This document shows, piece by piece, positions 54,255-64,000 of a stretch of 64,000 nt of DNA (positions within the stretch are counted from its first letter, which is position 1; each line of letters begins with the position of its first letter). Source of the DNA: Paracyclopina nana (lineage: Eukaryota; Arthropoda; Copepoda; Cyclopoida; Cyclopettidae); NCBI GenBank assembly GCA_019096065.1, contig JAGUCH010000007.1, positions 5,664,501 to 5,728,500 on the forward strand. Reading direction: 5' to 3'. The position numbers and the translations under genes were made by a program. The notes below the pieces were generated by a model. It did no database searches. It worked only from the letters and a program-made list of their open reading frames with translations, and was not told the DNA's origin.

Positions 54255-55955
54255 GAAATGTCGTCAACACATGATGACAACCTGAAGTGCAAGAAAATAG
54301 GTTATTTCATGCTGACGAAAGTCAATCATTGAGAATTGCGGTGTGAAGGAACAAGAGGACCTACAAAGAGTGTCCATTTATTATGCATGGTGGTCCATTT
54401 TGTCCTCCACGTAATAATCGATTGGCATGACTTCGTTAATGACAAAAGCATGATGGTTACCTGTGCTGCTGGCTGCCATGAGGTGTCCAGTGTGTATCAA
54501 TAATGGAACATCAAGGGCCGCTTCAAAGACTACCAACACAATTATTGGAAAGCCCCTACCGAGCCCTATACCATTGTTGAAGCTGCCAATACTTTTCGCA
54601 AGCATTTCAAAGCCTTTCTTATTGCATTTCTACAATGCTCATGTTTTGACGATATTTCAGCTCTTGGCAAGTCATTCAATTTTCTGACCAAATATTGCAT
54701 TCAAACCAAATGACAAATGTTTTCAGTCCCATTGGCTGAAATTGTGCATTAGAGTTGAAAACTACTTTTTTTTATTGAAATTTGAAATTAACCGACATTC
54801 TTTTAAAAAGCCAAGATTTTCAAATGAAATCATTGATTGGCTTGAGCTGAGAGCATTTTGTGGTAAACAAAGAGCGATCATTTGTCGGTGGTGGCAAATT
54901 GCTCTCAGATTCTGATGACATATGGTCATTTGCACAAGGTGTTGTTACTACAACAAACTTGTCCCCTCGTGAGTTTACATAATTGCTCTGATTGCAGCTC
55001 GCACAATAATAAATGCACCTGTTCAACAACCACTGCTGCTGTACTATACAGGATGATGCTTGACCAAAAAGAGCTAATGCCACTGAAATGGCTGTCATAT
55101 GTCATTTTCATGATTATTTGTGGCCTCTCAATTCAGCCAAGCATGAAACATATTGCTCTTTAATAAGGAGGTGCCACAGTATATGCATATATGGACACAG
55201 TGGACTACTATGGGAGACAACAGATGGCCACAAGTGCTCCAAATTGTGCCTCTAATGGCATGATTATTATGTACTATTAGAAAGTCACTGATTTTCAGAC
55301 ACTTATTGCTTTACTCGTAAAACAGTCATGTGGCTTCATAATAATCTCGAAAATTTCTTATCTCCATTAATTAAATAAAAGCTGGCATCACGTGATTTTT
55401 GCATGCTTTTTTTGTGCAATGAAGTCTGCTAATAATTATGCAATGATTACTTTAGTGCAAGCATTTACACCCTCAATTTTGTGAGGTTTTGATATTTTTT
55501 GCTTTATCTCAGCTCAACTTTAATTGTAACGTACTTTGGTGCTATCAGTTATCCAAATTCAACAGTTATGAAACTCAAATGAGCATTGATTATGAAACTG
55601 AAAAAAATGGGAGCAGAAAAATTGTCAGATATAATGGGGAAAAAAGTTAAATTACAAAAATAGGTCTTTTTTCATAGCCTCAAATCTGAAACAAAATTAC
55701 AGAAGAATCAAATGATCTGATTGCAAATATTTGGCCTTAGCATATATTGTAAATCATAAGAAAAAATCTTTACTACCACCTTTTTCATGCGTGTCAAACA
55801 AGTTAAGCGCAGGCTAAATAGGGTTGCTTAAATCTATGTTGTTTTACTGATGTCAGCTGAGAGTTCATCCCCCAGAATTACAGTGTTTTAGCCTTCCCTA
55901 ATTAAGGATGAGCCTTGAGCAAGTAAATCCTAAAAGGATAGACCCAGCACTCTAA
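54255..55955. other. No gene recognised; upstream of the receptor
   Basis: A/T-rich DNA. Frames of 60-93 codons on both strands (54381-55163) lack any recognisable domain or splice context. Confidence 0.4.
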
Positions 55956-56362
55956 TGTCCTGTTCATGTACGCTCCAAACTCCTTAGGAAAATGCATGAA
56001 AAACACCTCAAGGAAAGGAGAAAAGTTGTCTTATGACAAGGGCCAGCTGATACTAAAAAAATCAGATCGACTTTAAGCCAACTTGAAAGTAAACAAATCT
56101 AATTTGGGCTATTAAGTGCTGCACATTTTAGTACTTCTGAGCAAAAACAAAAGTTAAATTTCATCTTTTATCACAGAAACGTGATGAAAGATAGCTTTTT
56201 TGAAATATGCCGAAAATCATGCGACAGAATAGCAAAAATTGCCATTAAAAACGCTGCTCGGCCCCAAGCTGAACTCGTCGAGTGGCAGTCAGCAACAGAT
56301 TCACTTTTCCTTATGACACTTTTTTCCATACCTTAAGGCATTCTTAATACATGAACAGGGAA
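55956..56362 (+). mobile_element. MITE, CCTGTTCATGTA family, copy 2
   Basis: 407 bp between TAA triplets; TGTCCTGTTCATGTA to TACATGAACAGGGAA-like end. Confidence 0.85.
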
Positions 56363-56789
56363 TAAATAGCCTGGCACTTGATTGTGCTATGCATAGGTGA
56401 TTGGGTGAGCAAAATAGTTTGAAAAAAAGCAAAATTTCTCCTTTTGATAATTAAATTTTTTGACAAATTTAGTTTTAGCATTTAGTTTTTTTGAAAGCTA
56501 GATCGATTATAACATTTCTTTAGTTGCTTTTAAAACCCTCAGAAAGTCCATTTTTGGCAGTCCTGAGAACTGCCCCACCTGTAAGCTCATTTCACGCGTA
56601 TCATCGCAGTAGAAAATTGATAATTGTACTCACTTCCTGGTGGTTGGTGCCAAAAGTGAGCCAGCCATCTGTTTGGCGCCAAGAGAGGCAGAATCCGGCA
56701 AAAATGGAGATTGCAGAGGCTCGCTGGTGATGTGGCTGTTTTGCCTCCACATGGTAAGAGTATCGGAAGTCGACTCCGAGGTCGTTGGT

Positions 56790-56990
56790 AGCCTCATTGG
56801 TCGTGGCCTCGGTCATCGGCCAATGGGAGTGATCGGCTGATCGGGGCATCCGATTGGCTCGCCGCGGCCTCGAGGTCCCTCCATTCCAACGGCTGATCGA
56901 AGAGCGAAAGCCCGCCAAAGTGCTTTCTAATTTTTCCGCCAAACCGAGCGAGCCTAGCGATCGCCAGTGGCGCTCAAGAGAGCATGAACT
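56790..56990. promoter_or_regulatory. CpG-richer patch with three CCAAT boxes
   Basis: ATTGG at 56796-56800, CCAAT at 56820-56824, ATTGG at 56853-56857, in a GC-rich island amid A/T-rich DNA. It is a candidate TATA-less promoter, possibly of the receptor, whose first exon is missing. Confidence 0.35.
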
Positions 56991-57088
56991 TCGACGGTGG
57001 ATGGACTCAAGATTGTGCTTTCTTCTACCTTACTTCTCTCTACCTACTTGCTTTTGCTTCCATGTGCTGCTCATCTATTCCTTTAGCT

Positions 57089-57664
57089 AAGGTAAAAATA
57101 GCTAAGCAAACGCTCAACATTTTAAGCAAACCAGCTGCGCCTTTTAATGTCCTGTTCATGTACGCCCCAAACTCCTTAGGAAAATGCACGAAAAACACCT
57201 CAAAGAAAGGAGAATAATTGTCTTATGACAAGCGCCAGCTGATACTAAAAAAATCGGATCGACTTTAACCCAACTGGAAAGTAAACAAATCTAATTTGGG
57301 GAACTAAGCACTCCGCATTTTAGCCATTTTGAGCAAAATCACTAGTTAAATTTCATCTCTTATCAAAGAAACGTTAAGAAAGCTAGTTTGTTTTGAAAAA
57401 AAGCTGAAAACCATGCAACAAAATAGCAAAAATTGCCATTAAAAACGCTGCTCGGCCCCAAGCTGAACTCGTAGAGTAGCAGTCAGCAACAGATTCACTT
57501 TTCCTTATGACAATTTTTTCCATACCTTAAGGCATTCTTAATACATGAACAGGGCATAAATGTTGAGCGAAATGGCTGATTTGCGTTGCCTGAATTCGCT
57601 CAATAATCACAAAAAGCAGATGATTTGCTTTAAATGTTGAGCGTTTGCTTAGCTATTTTACCTT
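57089..57664. mobile_element. MITE with about 40-bp inverted ends, carrying a nested MITE
   Basis: AAGGTAAAAATAGCTAAGCA at one end and its complement at the other, pairing for about 40 bases. A 409-bp MITE is inserted within. Confidence 0.7.
57148..57556 (+). mobile_element. MITE, CCTGTTCATGTA family, copy 3
   Basis: 409 bp, TAA duplicated on both sides, TGTCCTGTTCATGTA / TACATGAACAGGGCA. Confidence 0.88.
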
Positions 57665-58266
57665 GAATATTTCTGGCAATATGAGAACGGCTTCCAAACC
57701 CTTTGTATACAATTTCAGTACTTGAAAGTGAAAGCAAAGTTGGAGGATTAAAATTGTGAACGAGCCTCAACACTTCATCATTTTAAGTTGAAGTACCTGC
57801 TGTCGCAAAAAATGCCCATTTTGCAAAAAAATAGGAGCATATGATGACCACATGAAATAGAGAGCGGACGTAGCTGGACTTGTCAATATTCTTCTGCGCT
57901 TCAGCGGTTCTCTCTCCTCTGTGAGGTACTAATTAAATGGCTTTTATGAAAAGTGAAAGCCGTTACTTACGCGCATATACCAAGACACTACAAAAGAAGC
58001 AAATTCAATATAAAGTAAAGGAATCTTGATTGAAACACAGCAATAATTTTTCGAGGTGTTGAACAAAGCTGAAAAATTGGGCATGGGTAAAGCGTTAAAA
58101 CGATAAATCGCAAAATATTCACACCTATGTGTGAATTTTTGCGTTTTATTTTCTTGGTCAATTTCTCGTTTTACTTTGGGGTAAAACGATAAAATGATTT
58201 TTTTCTTATCACACTGCACTTGAAAAGTATGAGCACCATTTTTTGGACTATTTCTTTAATCATTAA
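57665..58266. other. No gene recognised
   Basis: A/T-rich, only short frames. Confidence 0.4.
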
Positions 58267-58675
58267 TGTCCTGTTCATGTACGCCCCAAACTCCTTAGGA
58301 AAATGCACGAAAAACACCTCTAGGAAAGGAGAAAAATTGTCTTAACACAAGCGCCAGCTGATGCTAAAAAAATCAGATCGACTTTAAGCCAACTTGAATG
58401 TGAACAAATCTAATTTTGGCTATTAAGTGCTCCACATTTCAGTCCTTTTGAGAAAAATCAAAAGTTAAATTTAATCTTTGTTCAAAGAAACGTGATGAAA
58501 GACAGTTTGTTTTGAAATATAATGAAAACCATGAGACAAAAATAGCAAAAGTTGCCATTAAAAACGCTGCTCGGCCCCAAGCTGAACTCGTAGAGCGGCA
58601 GTCAGCAACAGATTCACTTTTCCTTTTGACAATTTTTTCCATACCTTAAGGCATTCTTAATAAATGAACAGGGCA
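58267..58675 (+). mobile_element. MITE, CCTGTTCATGTA family, copy 4
   Basis: 409 bp, TAA on both sides, same ends as copy 3. Confidence 0.88.
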
Positions 58676-59876
58676 TAAGATTGTCTACAGTGCTGCTTCT
58701 AAGGAGTAATGCAAATAAAATAGGACTAGTTTAAAGGCTTATTACTCCAGAACCAAAAATATTTCAGCTTTTTGATTTCAATAGTTGGAAAGCTAAGGGT
58801 TTGTAGCTTTACTGAGTTTGTCTTTATGTCATCTTGTTCCAGAGATACTGAGCAAAATAACCATAAGATGCAGCTTCAATATTCTCAACAGAAAAATTCT
58901 TTAACCAAGCCTATTGTCATATTTAGTCTTATCACCTTGCCTATGCCCAGGGTCCTGGGCACATATACAGCCTGAGTCGTCAAATACTTTACACGTTACA
59001 AGAACTTTTAGATTGAAAGTGTAAATTATTTCAATGGCACTTAGCTAGAATCCTTAATTGTTTGTGAAATATTTGCTATTTTTATATTCAGTAGATGTCA
59101 TCACTCTATTACATTTTTGCTTTTATACATATTATATAAAATGAAAGTATGCCTAAAAATGGCTTGCTCACTTAGTACTTTCAATTTTAGGGGGGGTCAA
59201 TGAAATAATATTTTTCAAAATAACTAAAGGCTTAGGCAGTAGCCGTTTTCTAAAATCTTATGTAGTGATGGGCACCAGAAATTGATTTAACCAAGATGAT
59301 CTAGAATGTAAGGTGAACTACCAGCTGAAATTTGCTTAACACGCGGTCTAACTATGATATAGAAGGGCTTCTGACAGAATAAATAGAATTCTGTGGAAAT
59401 AACCAGGCAGAGCTACTCTTATTGGTAAGAAAAAAATCTGTCACTTATAGAAAGATTCTAATTAGGGCGAATTTGTTGGGAAAAAAGCCAAATCTGGTAG
59501 CTCAGATTAATACGTCACTCGCATCATTCTCTAGCGTGCGCTCAACTTCGCGCGAGCCAAGGGAGAGCAGAAACTAATTTTGAATTTAGCGCTTTTTTAT
59601 GTACTTTGACGACAGTGGCGCCCTCCAACTAATGACATAATCTTGGTTGTTTGAGGCTTAAAAAAGTTGCGTCAAGGCATGCCTTGGTGGACGGGCCTGG
59701 ATTTAACCATTTTATGTACCGTTGAAGCTTCAGAGGTTTCAAAAAATGCGAGTGGTTGTGGTAATTGAATTCATTTTGTTAGGGTGGTTACCACCATACT
59801 ACAACAGCCAAGCTGACAAAAAGGATTCTTTCCATGTATCCATTCCTGAGCTTAAAGAATTGAATATGATTTAATA
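58676..59876. other. No gene recognised
   Basis: No ORF above 70 codons, no repeat unit. Confidence 0.4.
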
Positions 59877-60188
59877 TGCCTTGTTAAAATGCATTAAGCC
59901 TTATGGTATGTAAAATATTGAAAATGAATCTACTGCTGACCAAGTTTCTATCTACAAGTTCAGCTTGGGACCAAGCAGTGTTTTCATAAGCTTTGAGAAT
60001 TTTGTCGCATCTTTATTGCCATTTTTCGATACAAATCGGCTTTCTTCTTATTTCTGGGGTAAAATGAGATATCTATCTCGATTTATTTTGCTGCAGCTGG
60101 CGCTTGTCACAATGCAAATAATTCACCCTTACTTAAGGTGCTTTTCGCGCATTTTCCTTAGCCGGTTGGGCTGTAAAAGAATAGGACA
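59877..60188 (-). mobile_element. MITE, CCTGTTCATGTA family, diverged copy 5
   Basis: 312 bp, reverse orientation; the GTTCAGCTTGGG(A/G)CCAAGCAG core and the ACTTAAGGTGCTTTTCG.GCATTTTCCTTA end are clear, the termini degraded. Confidence 0.7.
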
Positions 60189-61479
60189 TGATGTACACAT
60201 GGATGAGCACATCCAATTTTTTGAGAAATTAGTCAATCAACTTTTTTAAAAGTGTCAAATTGGAACTGATTTTCAAAAGATAGCCCTCCTAAGATGATAG
60301 CTACGATTTGAGAAAAAAGCCAAACTTGTAGGCTACAGTAGCGCCATCGCACAAATGACGAAGGAACTTATGAAAGGGTTAGAGATTTAAAAATTCCGAA
60401 ATTTCCGTCTATCCCTCTTTCAAAGCCTGGAATTGCGTATAGTTCCTTTGCTTGCTAGTTTGCTTGAGAAATGCGAAATAATGGAACTTGTTCAGTCAAA
60501 CTCTAGCAACCTCTCACTTTAACAAAGTGAAGGCGTCCATGCATGGACAGCTGGGTTTGCTACGCGCTTGAAAACATTTCTGGAAAATAATGCCACAATG
60601 TTGAAGCCTTTGCGCATTTTCCCCTTTTTTTAAATGGTGGCTTCACTGAAAAGACAGAACAATTCTGATCTGATAATCATCACAAAAAATAAAATTAACT
60701 TGTGTCGACTAATTTGCCAATGCAATGCAATTGTTTAATTTCGACAACTTTTACAATTTTTGTACATAGTAAACCACCAGATTTTCAGAAAATACATGCA
60801 TGTATTGCTGCCTACACATTCAGCAGCTAAAAAAGGAACCTAAAAGTTATGAATTAGTGCACTCTGAGGAAGCGAAGCATACCTAAAAAGTCCCACTAGT
60901 CTCGTCAATGGAGTGCTTCTTAAATGGAAGCTAATGCGTCCATTTTTGAGTACGTAATAGCACTCGTATCTCTAGCTATTATTAGGTGCAATTACTGACT
61001 GCACAAGAATCATGTTTCTGAGTCCAAAGGTGACCATTTTGACTCACACCAGGAAAATGGAAGCAAAATAGAAATGAAAGCACATTGTTTGATTTGTCTT
61101 TATTTAGCTACGATTTTCAGTGAAATTATTTCTTTTCTGGATTTAACTTGCTTAGGTATGAGCTTATGTATTTGAATTTGTAAATGTCAGAGTATCCATA
61201 TAGTTACCTTGATTTGCTTTCTTTTGATCTTTCGAAGCAAGTGGACGAGCAAGCCTCAATAGAAAGCCTAATTTCTCTTTCAAAAAGAGTCATTACGTTC
61301 AAAACGTAATTCAGATCTTAGCAAACAATCAAGGTTTCCAGTTAAACCATGATCAATTCTTTAGAAGTAAATACCATCAGTTATGGGAGCAACAGCTTTT
61401 TATTTGTAGTAATTTTGGGGAGTTTCATTATGCTGCTCACCTATATGCGTGGTATATATAACGTTACTGGGACATAGAA
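60189..61479. other. No gene recognised
   Basis: Contains GGCGTCCATGCATGGACAG near 60533, like GGCGTCCATAAATGGACAG near 403, hinting at another dispersed repeat. Confidence 0.4.
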
Positions 61480-61865
61480 TTGCACACCCGGGCTATTGGG
61501 ACCCGAATGAACACGATCAATTTTAAGGCCCTTAGGCCTAGAAATTTCAACTTTTTAAATTTTTTTCATAAAATATAGGCCTTCAGGCCCCTCTGGGCCA
61601 AATTTCATAAAAATCCAAGGCCTTCATTTTTTCCATGTTTTATTGGGACATGAGCATGTGCAAATTGCTATTGGGACATCAATCCACATGCACTGTTGGG
61701 ACAAAAATGTACAAATTGCTATTGGGACATATATGAACATGCACTATTGGGACCAAAATGTGCAAATTGCTATTGGGACATCAATCCACATGCACTATTG
61801 AGACCAACATTATAAAATGCTATTGGGACTGAAATGAACATGCACTATTGTGACAAAAATTAACA
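61480..61865 (+). repeat. Tandem repeat, GCTATTGGGACAT
   Basis: Alternating AAATTGCTATTGGGACAT and CATGCACTATTGGGACC units, about 35 bases each, roughly eight rounds. Confidence 0.8.
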
Positions 61866-61877
61866 CTTTGGGCCAAT

Positions 61878-62049
61878 TGTAGCAGGATCACGAGCCTGCG
61901 CGTCCGGGCGCTCACGCCTGCCTTCCCGGTGCGATCTTTGTGCTGTACAGAACGACAGTAAATACACGGCTGTGTTTGAGTAAAGGTCTCTATTCATCGT
62001 CTGGTACGAGCGTCGCGTGTCGGGCTCTAAGAGTGTTTGAACCCCTACA
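61878..62049 (+). repeat. LTR of a further retroelement
   Basis: 172 bp with TGTAG/CTACA ends and a CAGTAAATACA region, followed by PBS-like TTGGCGCGGTGCTGAGG. Confidence 0.65.
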
Positions 62050-62108
62050 AATTGGCGCGGTGCTGAGGACAACTCTCCGAGTACCGTTACACGACACCTT
62101 CGCTCCCA

Positions 62109-62190
62109 TGGAGGATGGAGGCCAAACTTTTGACCATGAGAAGCAACAACAAAGACAACAAAGAACAAAGGAACAATGGCTGCTGTGACA
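62109..62190 (+). pseudogene. Gag start fragment behind the LTR
   Basis: An ATG 60 bases after the LTR opens a Gln-rich frame that stops after 26 codons, where other repeats begin. Position suggests a gag remnant. Confidence 0.4.
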
Positions 62191-62204
62191 CGCCCTAGCA
62201 TCAG

Positions 62205-62382
62205 CAGGGTGACCAGAACATTTAAGTTTTCCCAAAAAAGCCACAATTGGTTATCTTTAAAGAACAAAACTCAAAATGGCCACAAATGGCTGTTTGGCAA
62301 GAAAACAAATTACTGTAGCAAAAGAAACAAACAAGATAAAAATAGCCACTTTGGCTATAAACAGCCACACCTGGTCACCCTG
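62205..62382. mobile_element. hAT-like MITE
   Basis: 178 bp, perfect 12-bp ends CAGGGTGACCAG / CTGGTCACCCTG, typical of hAT. An 8-bp duplication is not clear. Confidence 0.65.
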
Positions 62383-62511
62383 TTGCACAAGCCATTACAC
62401 AAAAGCCCACACCACTATGGCAGAAAGTGTGGATGGCTGTCTTATTCTGGCTGGAAGTATGCCAAGTTACAACAAGCCTGGCATCACAAATTATTGTGAC
62501 CACGCTGTTTT

Positions 62512-62800
62512 TGCGTTCAGGCTGAAAGCATGCCTTGAACATTAACCTCACCCTCGCTGAGGCTGGGTGGTAGAGGCCGCCCAGATCACGAGAGGAAGCA
62601 ACAATAGTGTGACTATCCTCTGTAGAGCCACCAGGTGGCAGAACGAGCAGGATCATCGCGTTCAGGCTGAAAGCATGCCACGAACACATCGACCTCGCCT
62701 CGTGAGGCTGGAGGCTGCGGTAGCTGTGGCTACCCATCAATGCGTTCAGGCTGAAAGCATGCCACAAACATCAACCTCACCCTCGCAGAGGCCATGGTGG
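62512..62800 (+). repeat. Three copies of a GTTCAGGCTGAAAGCATGCC unit
   Basis: Copies at about 62514, 62661 and 62741, each followed by AACA..AACCTC..CCTCG. GC-rich, no stable frame. 63050-63200 has two similar GTCTCAGCC...GAGAGAGGC blocks. Confidence 0.7.
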
Positions 62801-63219
62801 TTGCGACCACCGAGAGCTCACGAGCGGGAGCAGTAGTGGGCAGCAGGTCCCGTCACTCACGTAGTCCATTGAGACACCGGGTGCGGACGCTGGGCCCCCT
62901 GGCTTAGACGCCAGGACCGTCTCTGCGTCGACGCCGGGGCGCACCTCAGGGAGGCTGCCTAACCCCCGGGTCACCAGAAACGTGGGAACAGTAGGCATCG
63001 CGTCACTCTGGCAGAAAAACGCGAACACGCTGTTGGCCGGCTACGATCAACGCCGAGCAACCCTTGTCTCAGCCGATACCTTGGGCCTGTGAAAGGAGCC
63101 ACCCAGAGGATCGCACGAGAGAGGCACCAGGCTTCGTCTCAGCCAACACCCGGGCCCTTAGGGGGATCCCACCTGGGGGAAGTTGGAGAGAGAGGCGCAT
63201 CACTCCGCAGAAAGATGCT

Positions 63220-63860
63220 CTGAGCTAATTGTACGATAACTGCTGCATACGCACCGCAAATGCTAATAAATTGAATAAACGGAATCAATGCGATTGATTC
63301 ACCATTTATGTTCATGCTCCCAACACGAAACAATCACCCTGCGCAGCGAGGCTGCCAGGTCGGCCACACGCAATCAGAGCCGGCGGCTGCATAGGCTGCG
63401 GCCCTTGAGAGGTCCAGGTGAAGGGCCATGGAACCTCACCAAGGACAGAGATCCTAGATCACATCAGATTAGAGTGCCAGAGCACTTCATTGCTTAAGCT
63501 GCATTTCAGCGCATTATTGCCTGCTGCAGTAGCATCTCACGGTCACTTCTTGCGCGGCAAAAAGATGGCCAATAAACAAGTTGTAAGCCGGCCCCTTTAT
63601 GAGGGCTGCATGCTGCGTCCTTCACATGTGCAAGGCAATTTGCGAGATTGTCCGTCAACGCACCATGAGCCATTAAGCTGCCGCTAATGTGCAGAAGCTC
63701 TGTCCCAAATAACCGTCTTGTTTAATGATCGTCAAAATCTCCCATCTGGGACCGGATCGCATAAACTAGCTCAAATTTGCTGCACTAAAATTAATTGTCC
63801 GAGGGGCAGGGGGCTGCAGCGGATGCTGCTGTGAGTGACCGTTGCACAGGCGGACGAGAG
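63220..63860. other. No gene recognised; upstream of a promoter
   Basis: Frames up to 89 codons only, no domain. Confidence 0.4.
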
Positions 63861-63864
63861 TGGC

Positions 63865-63871
63865 TATAAAA
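63865..63871 (+). promoter_or_regulatory. TATA box
   Basis: TATAAAA in GGCTATAAAAGATCG, about 114 bases before an ATG; a start site near 63895 is expected. Confidence 0.6.
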
Positions 63872-63978
63872 GATCGAGCAGCAGGGGGAAAAAGCACCGT
63901 TCGTGGGAATACTTCCAATTTACTACACTCCCCTGATCTCGCGCTTTTTACGCTACTCTTGCCACTCACTCGCTCATC

Positions 63979-64000
63979 ATGCCTTTCAGCCGCTCACCTC
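63979..64000 (+). CDS. Start of a gene leaving the window
   Basis: ATG followed by seven open codons (MPFSRSP). Identified only from the TATA box and leader; the product cannot be told. Confidence 0.4.

Noticed and set aside
54381..55163. ORFs of 74-93 codons as missing 5' exons of the receptor
   Set aside because: No nuclear-receptor motif and no splice donor in the right phase was seen.
56601..56942. 113-codon minus-strand ORF in the GC patch
   Set aside because: No ATG at its start, no domain, composition explained by the GC island.
59965..60249. 94-codon ORF
   Set aside because: Lies within a diverged MITE copy.
61860..62267. 135-codon minus ORF
   Set aside because: It runs antisense across the LTR and gag start.

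Overview
The window looks like a stretch of animal nuclear DNA, probably from an invertebrate and perhaps an arthropod. There are spliceosomal introns with GT/AG borders, a nuclear-receptor gene, a MYND zinc-finger gene, tRNA-derived SINEs, MITEs, and a thick pile of LTR retroelements, some with envelope-type genes. No bacterial-style operon, rRNA or bona fide tRNA gene was seen. The species cannot be fixed from sequence alone.

Layout. 1-6.7 kb holds only repeats: MITEs, degenerate tandem arrays, tRNA-headed SINEs with a GC-rich hairpin, and two large palindromes. 6.7-19.0 kb is an old, broken LTR element on the minus strand (called H here). It was later hit by a solo LTR (TSD GAGA), which was itself hit by another LTR element (C, TSD CTAT). 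H was also hit by a 2.8-kb foldback transposon made of tandem repeats (TSD CGAGTCCCT). 21.4-27.3 kb is element A, a Ty3/Gypsy-type element with 228-bp LTRs, TSD AGAT, an intact F-like envelope ORF and damaged gag/pol. 27.8-33.0 kb is element D: LTRs, gag, a -1 frameshift site and a protease whose ORF runs on for about 600 unfamiliar residues in place of reverse transcriptase. D also has a DUF5662-like ORF and envelope remnants. 33.0-38.2 kb is a patchwork: an envelope tail, two unknown ORFs of 382 and 122 codons, LTR-like DNA and a gag fragment (F). 38.2-44.2 kb is element B, a plus-strand relative of A, 5'-truncated and with its envelope gene split by two insertions.

The host genes begin after 45.5 kb. 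They are a MYND zinc-finger gene (+, 45.8-47.0 kb), a small convergent ORF of uncertain family (-, 47.1-47.7 kb) and an NR2E-type nuclear receptor (-, 48.2-53.5 kb), for which seven constitutive exons and one possible cassette exon were traced from the DNA-binding domain to the stop. 53.8-60.2 kb, upstream of the receptor, carries five copies of one MITE family and a CCAAT-rich patch. The last 2.5 kb holds an LTR with primer-binding site and a gag start, a small hAT-like element, short tandem repeats, and at the very end a TATA box followed by an ATG that probably opens a gene running out of the window.

The most unusual theme is the set of LTR elements (C, D, H) that keep LTRs or LTR fragments, gag and protease where preserved, and envelope-like genes, but show no reverse transcriptase or integrase and instead carry conserved proteins I cannot place. 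A-type elements nearby have RT, integrase and the same 8-base start of the primer-binding site as D, F and H, so they could have supplied the enzymes in trans. That last point is inference.
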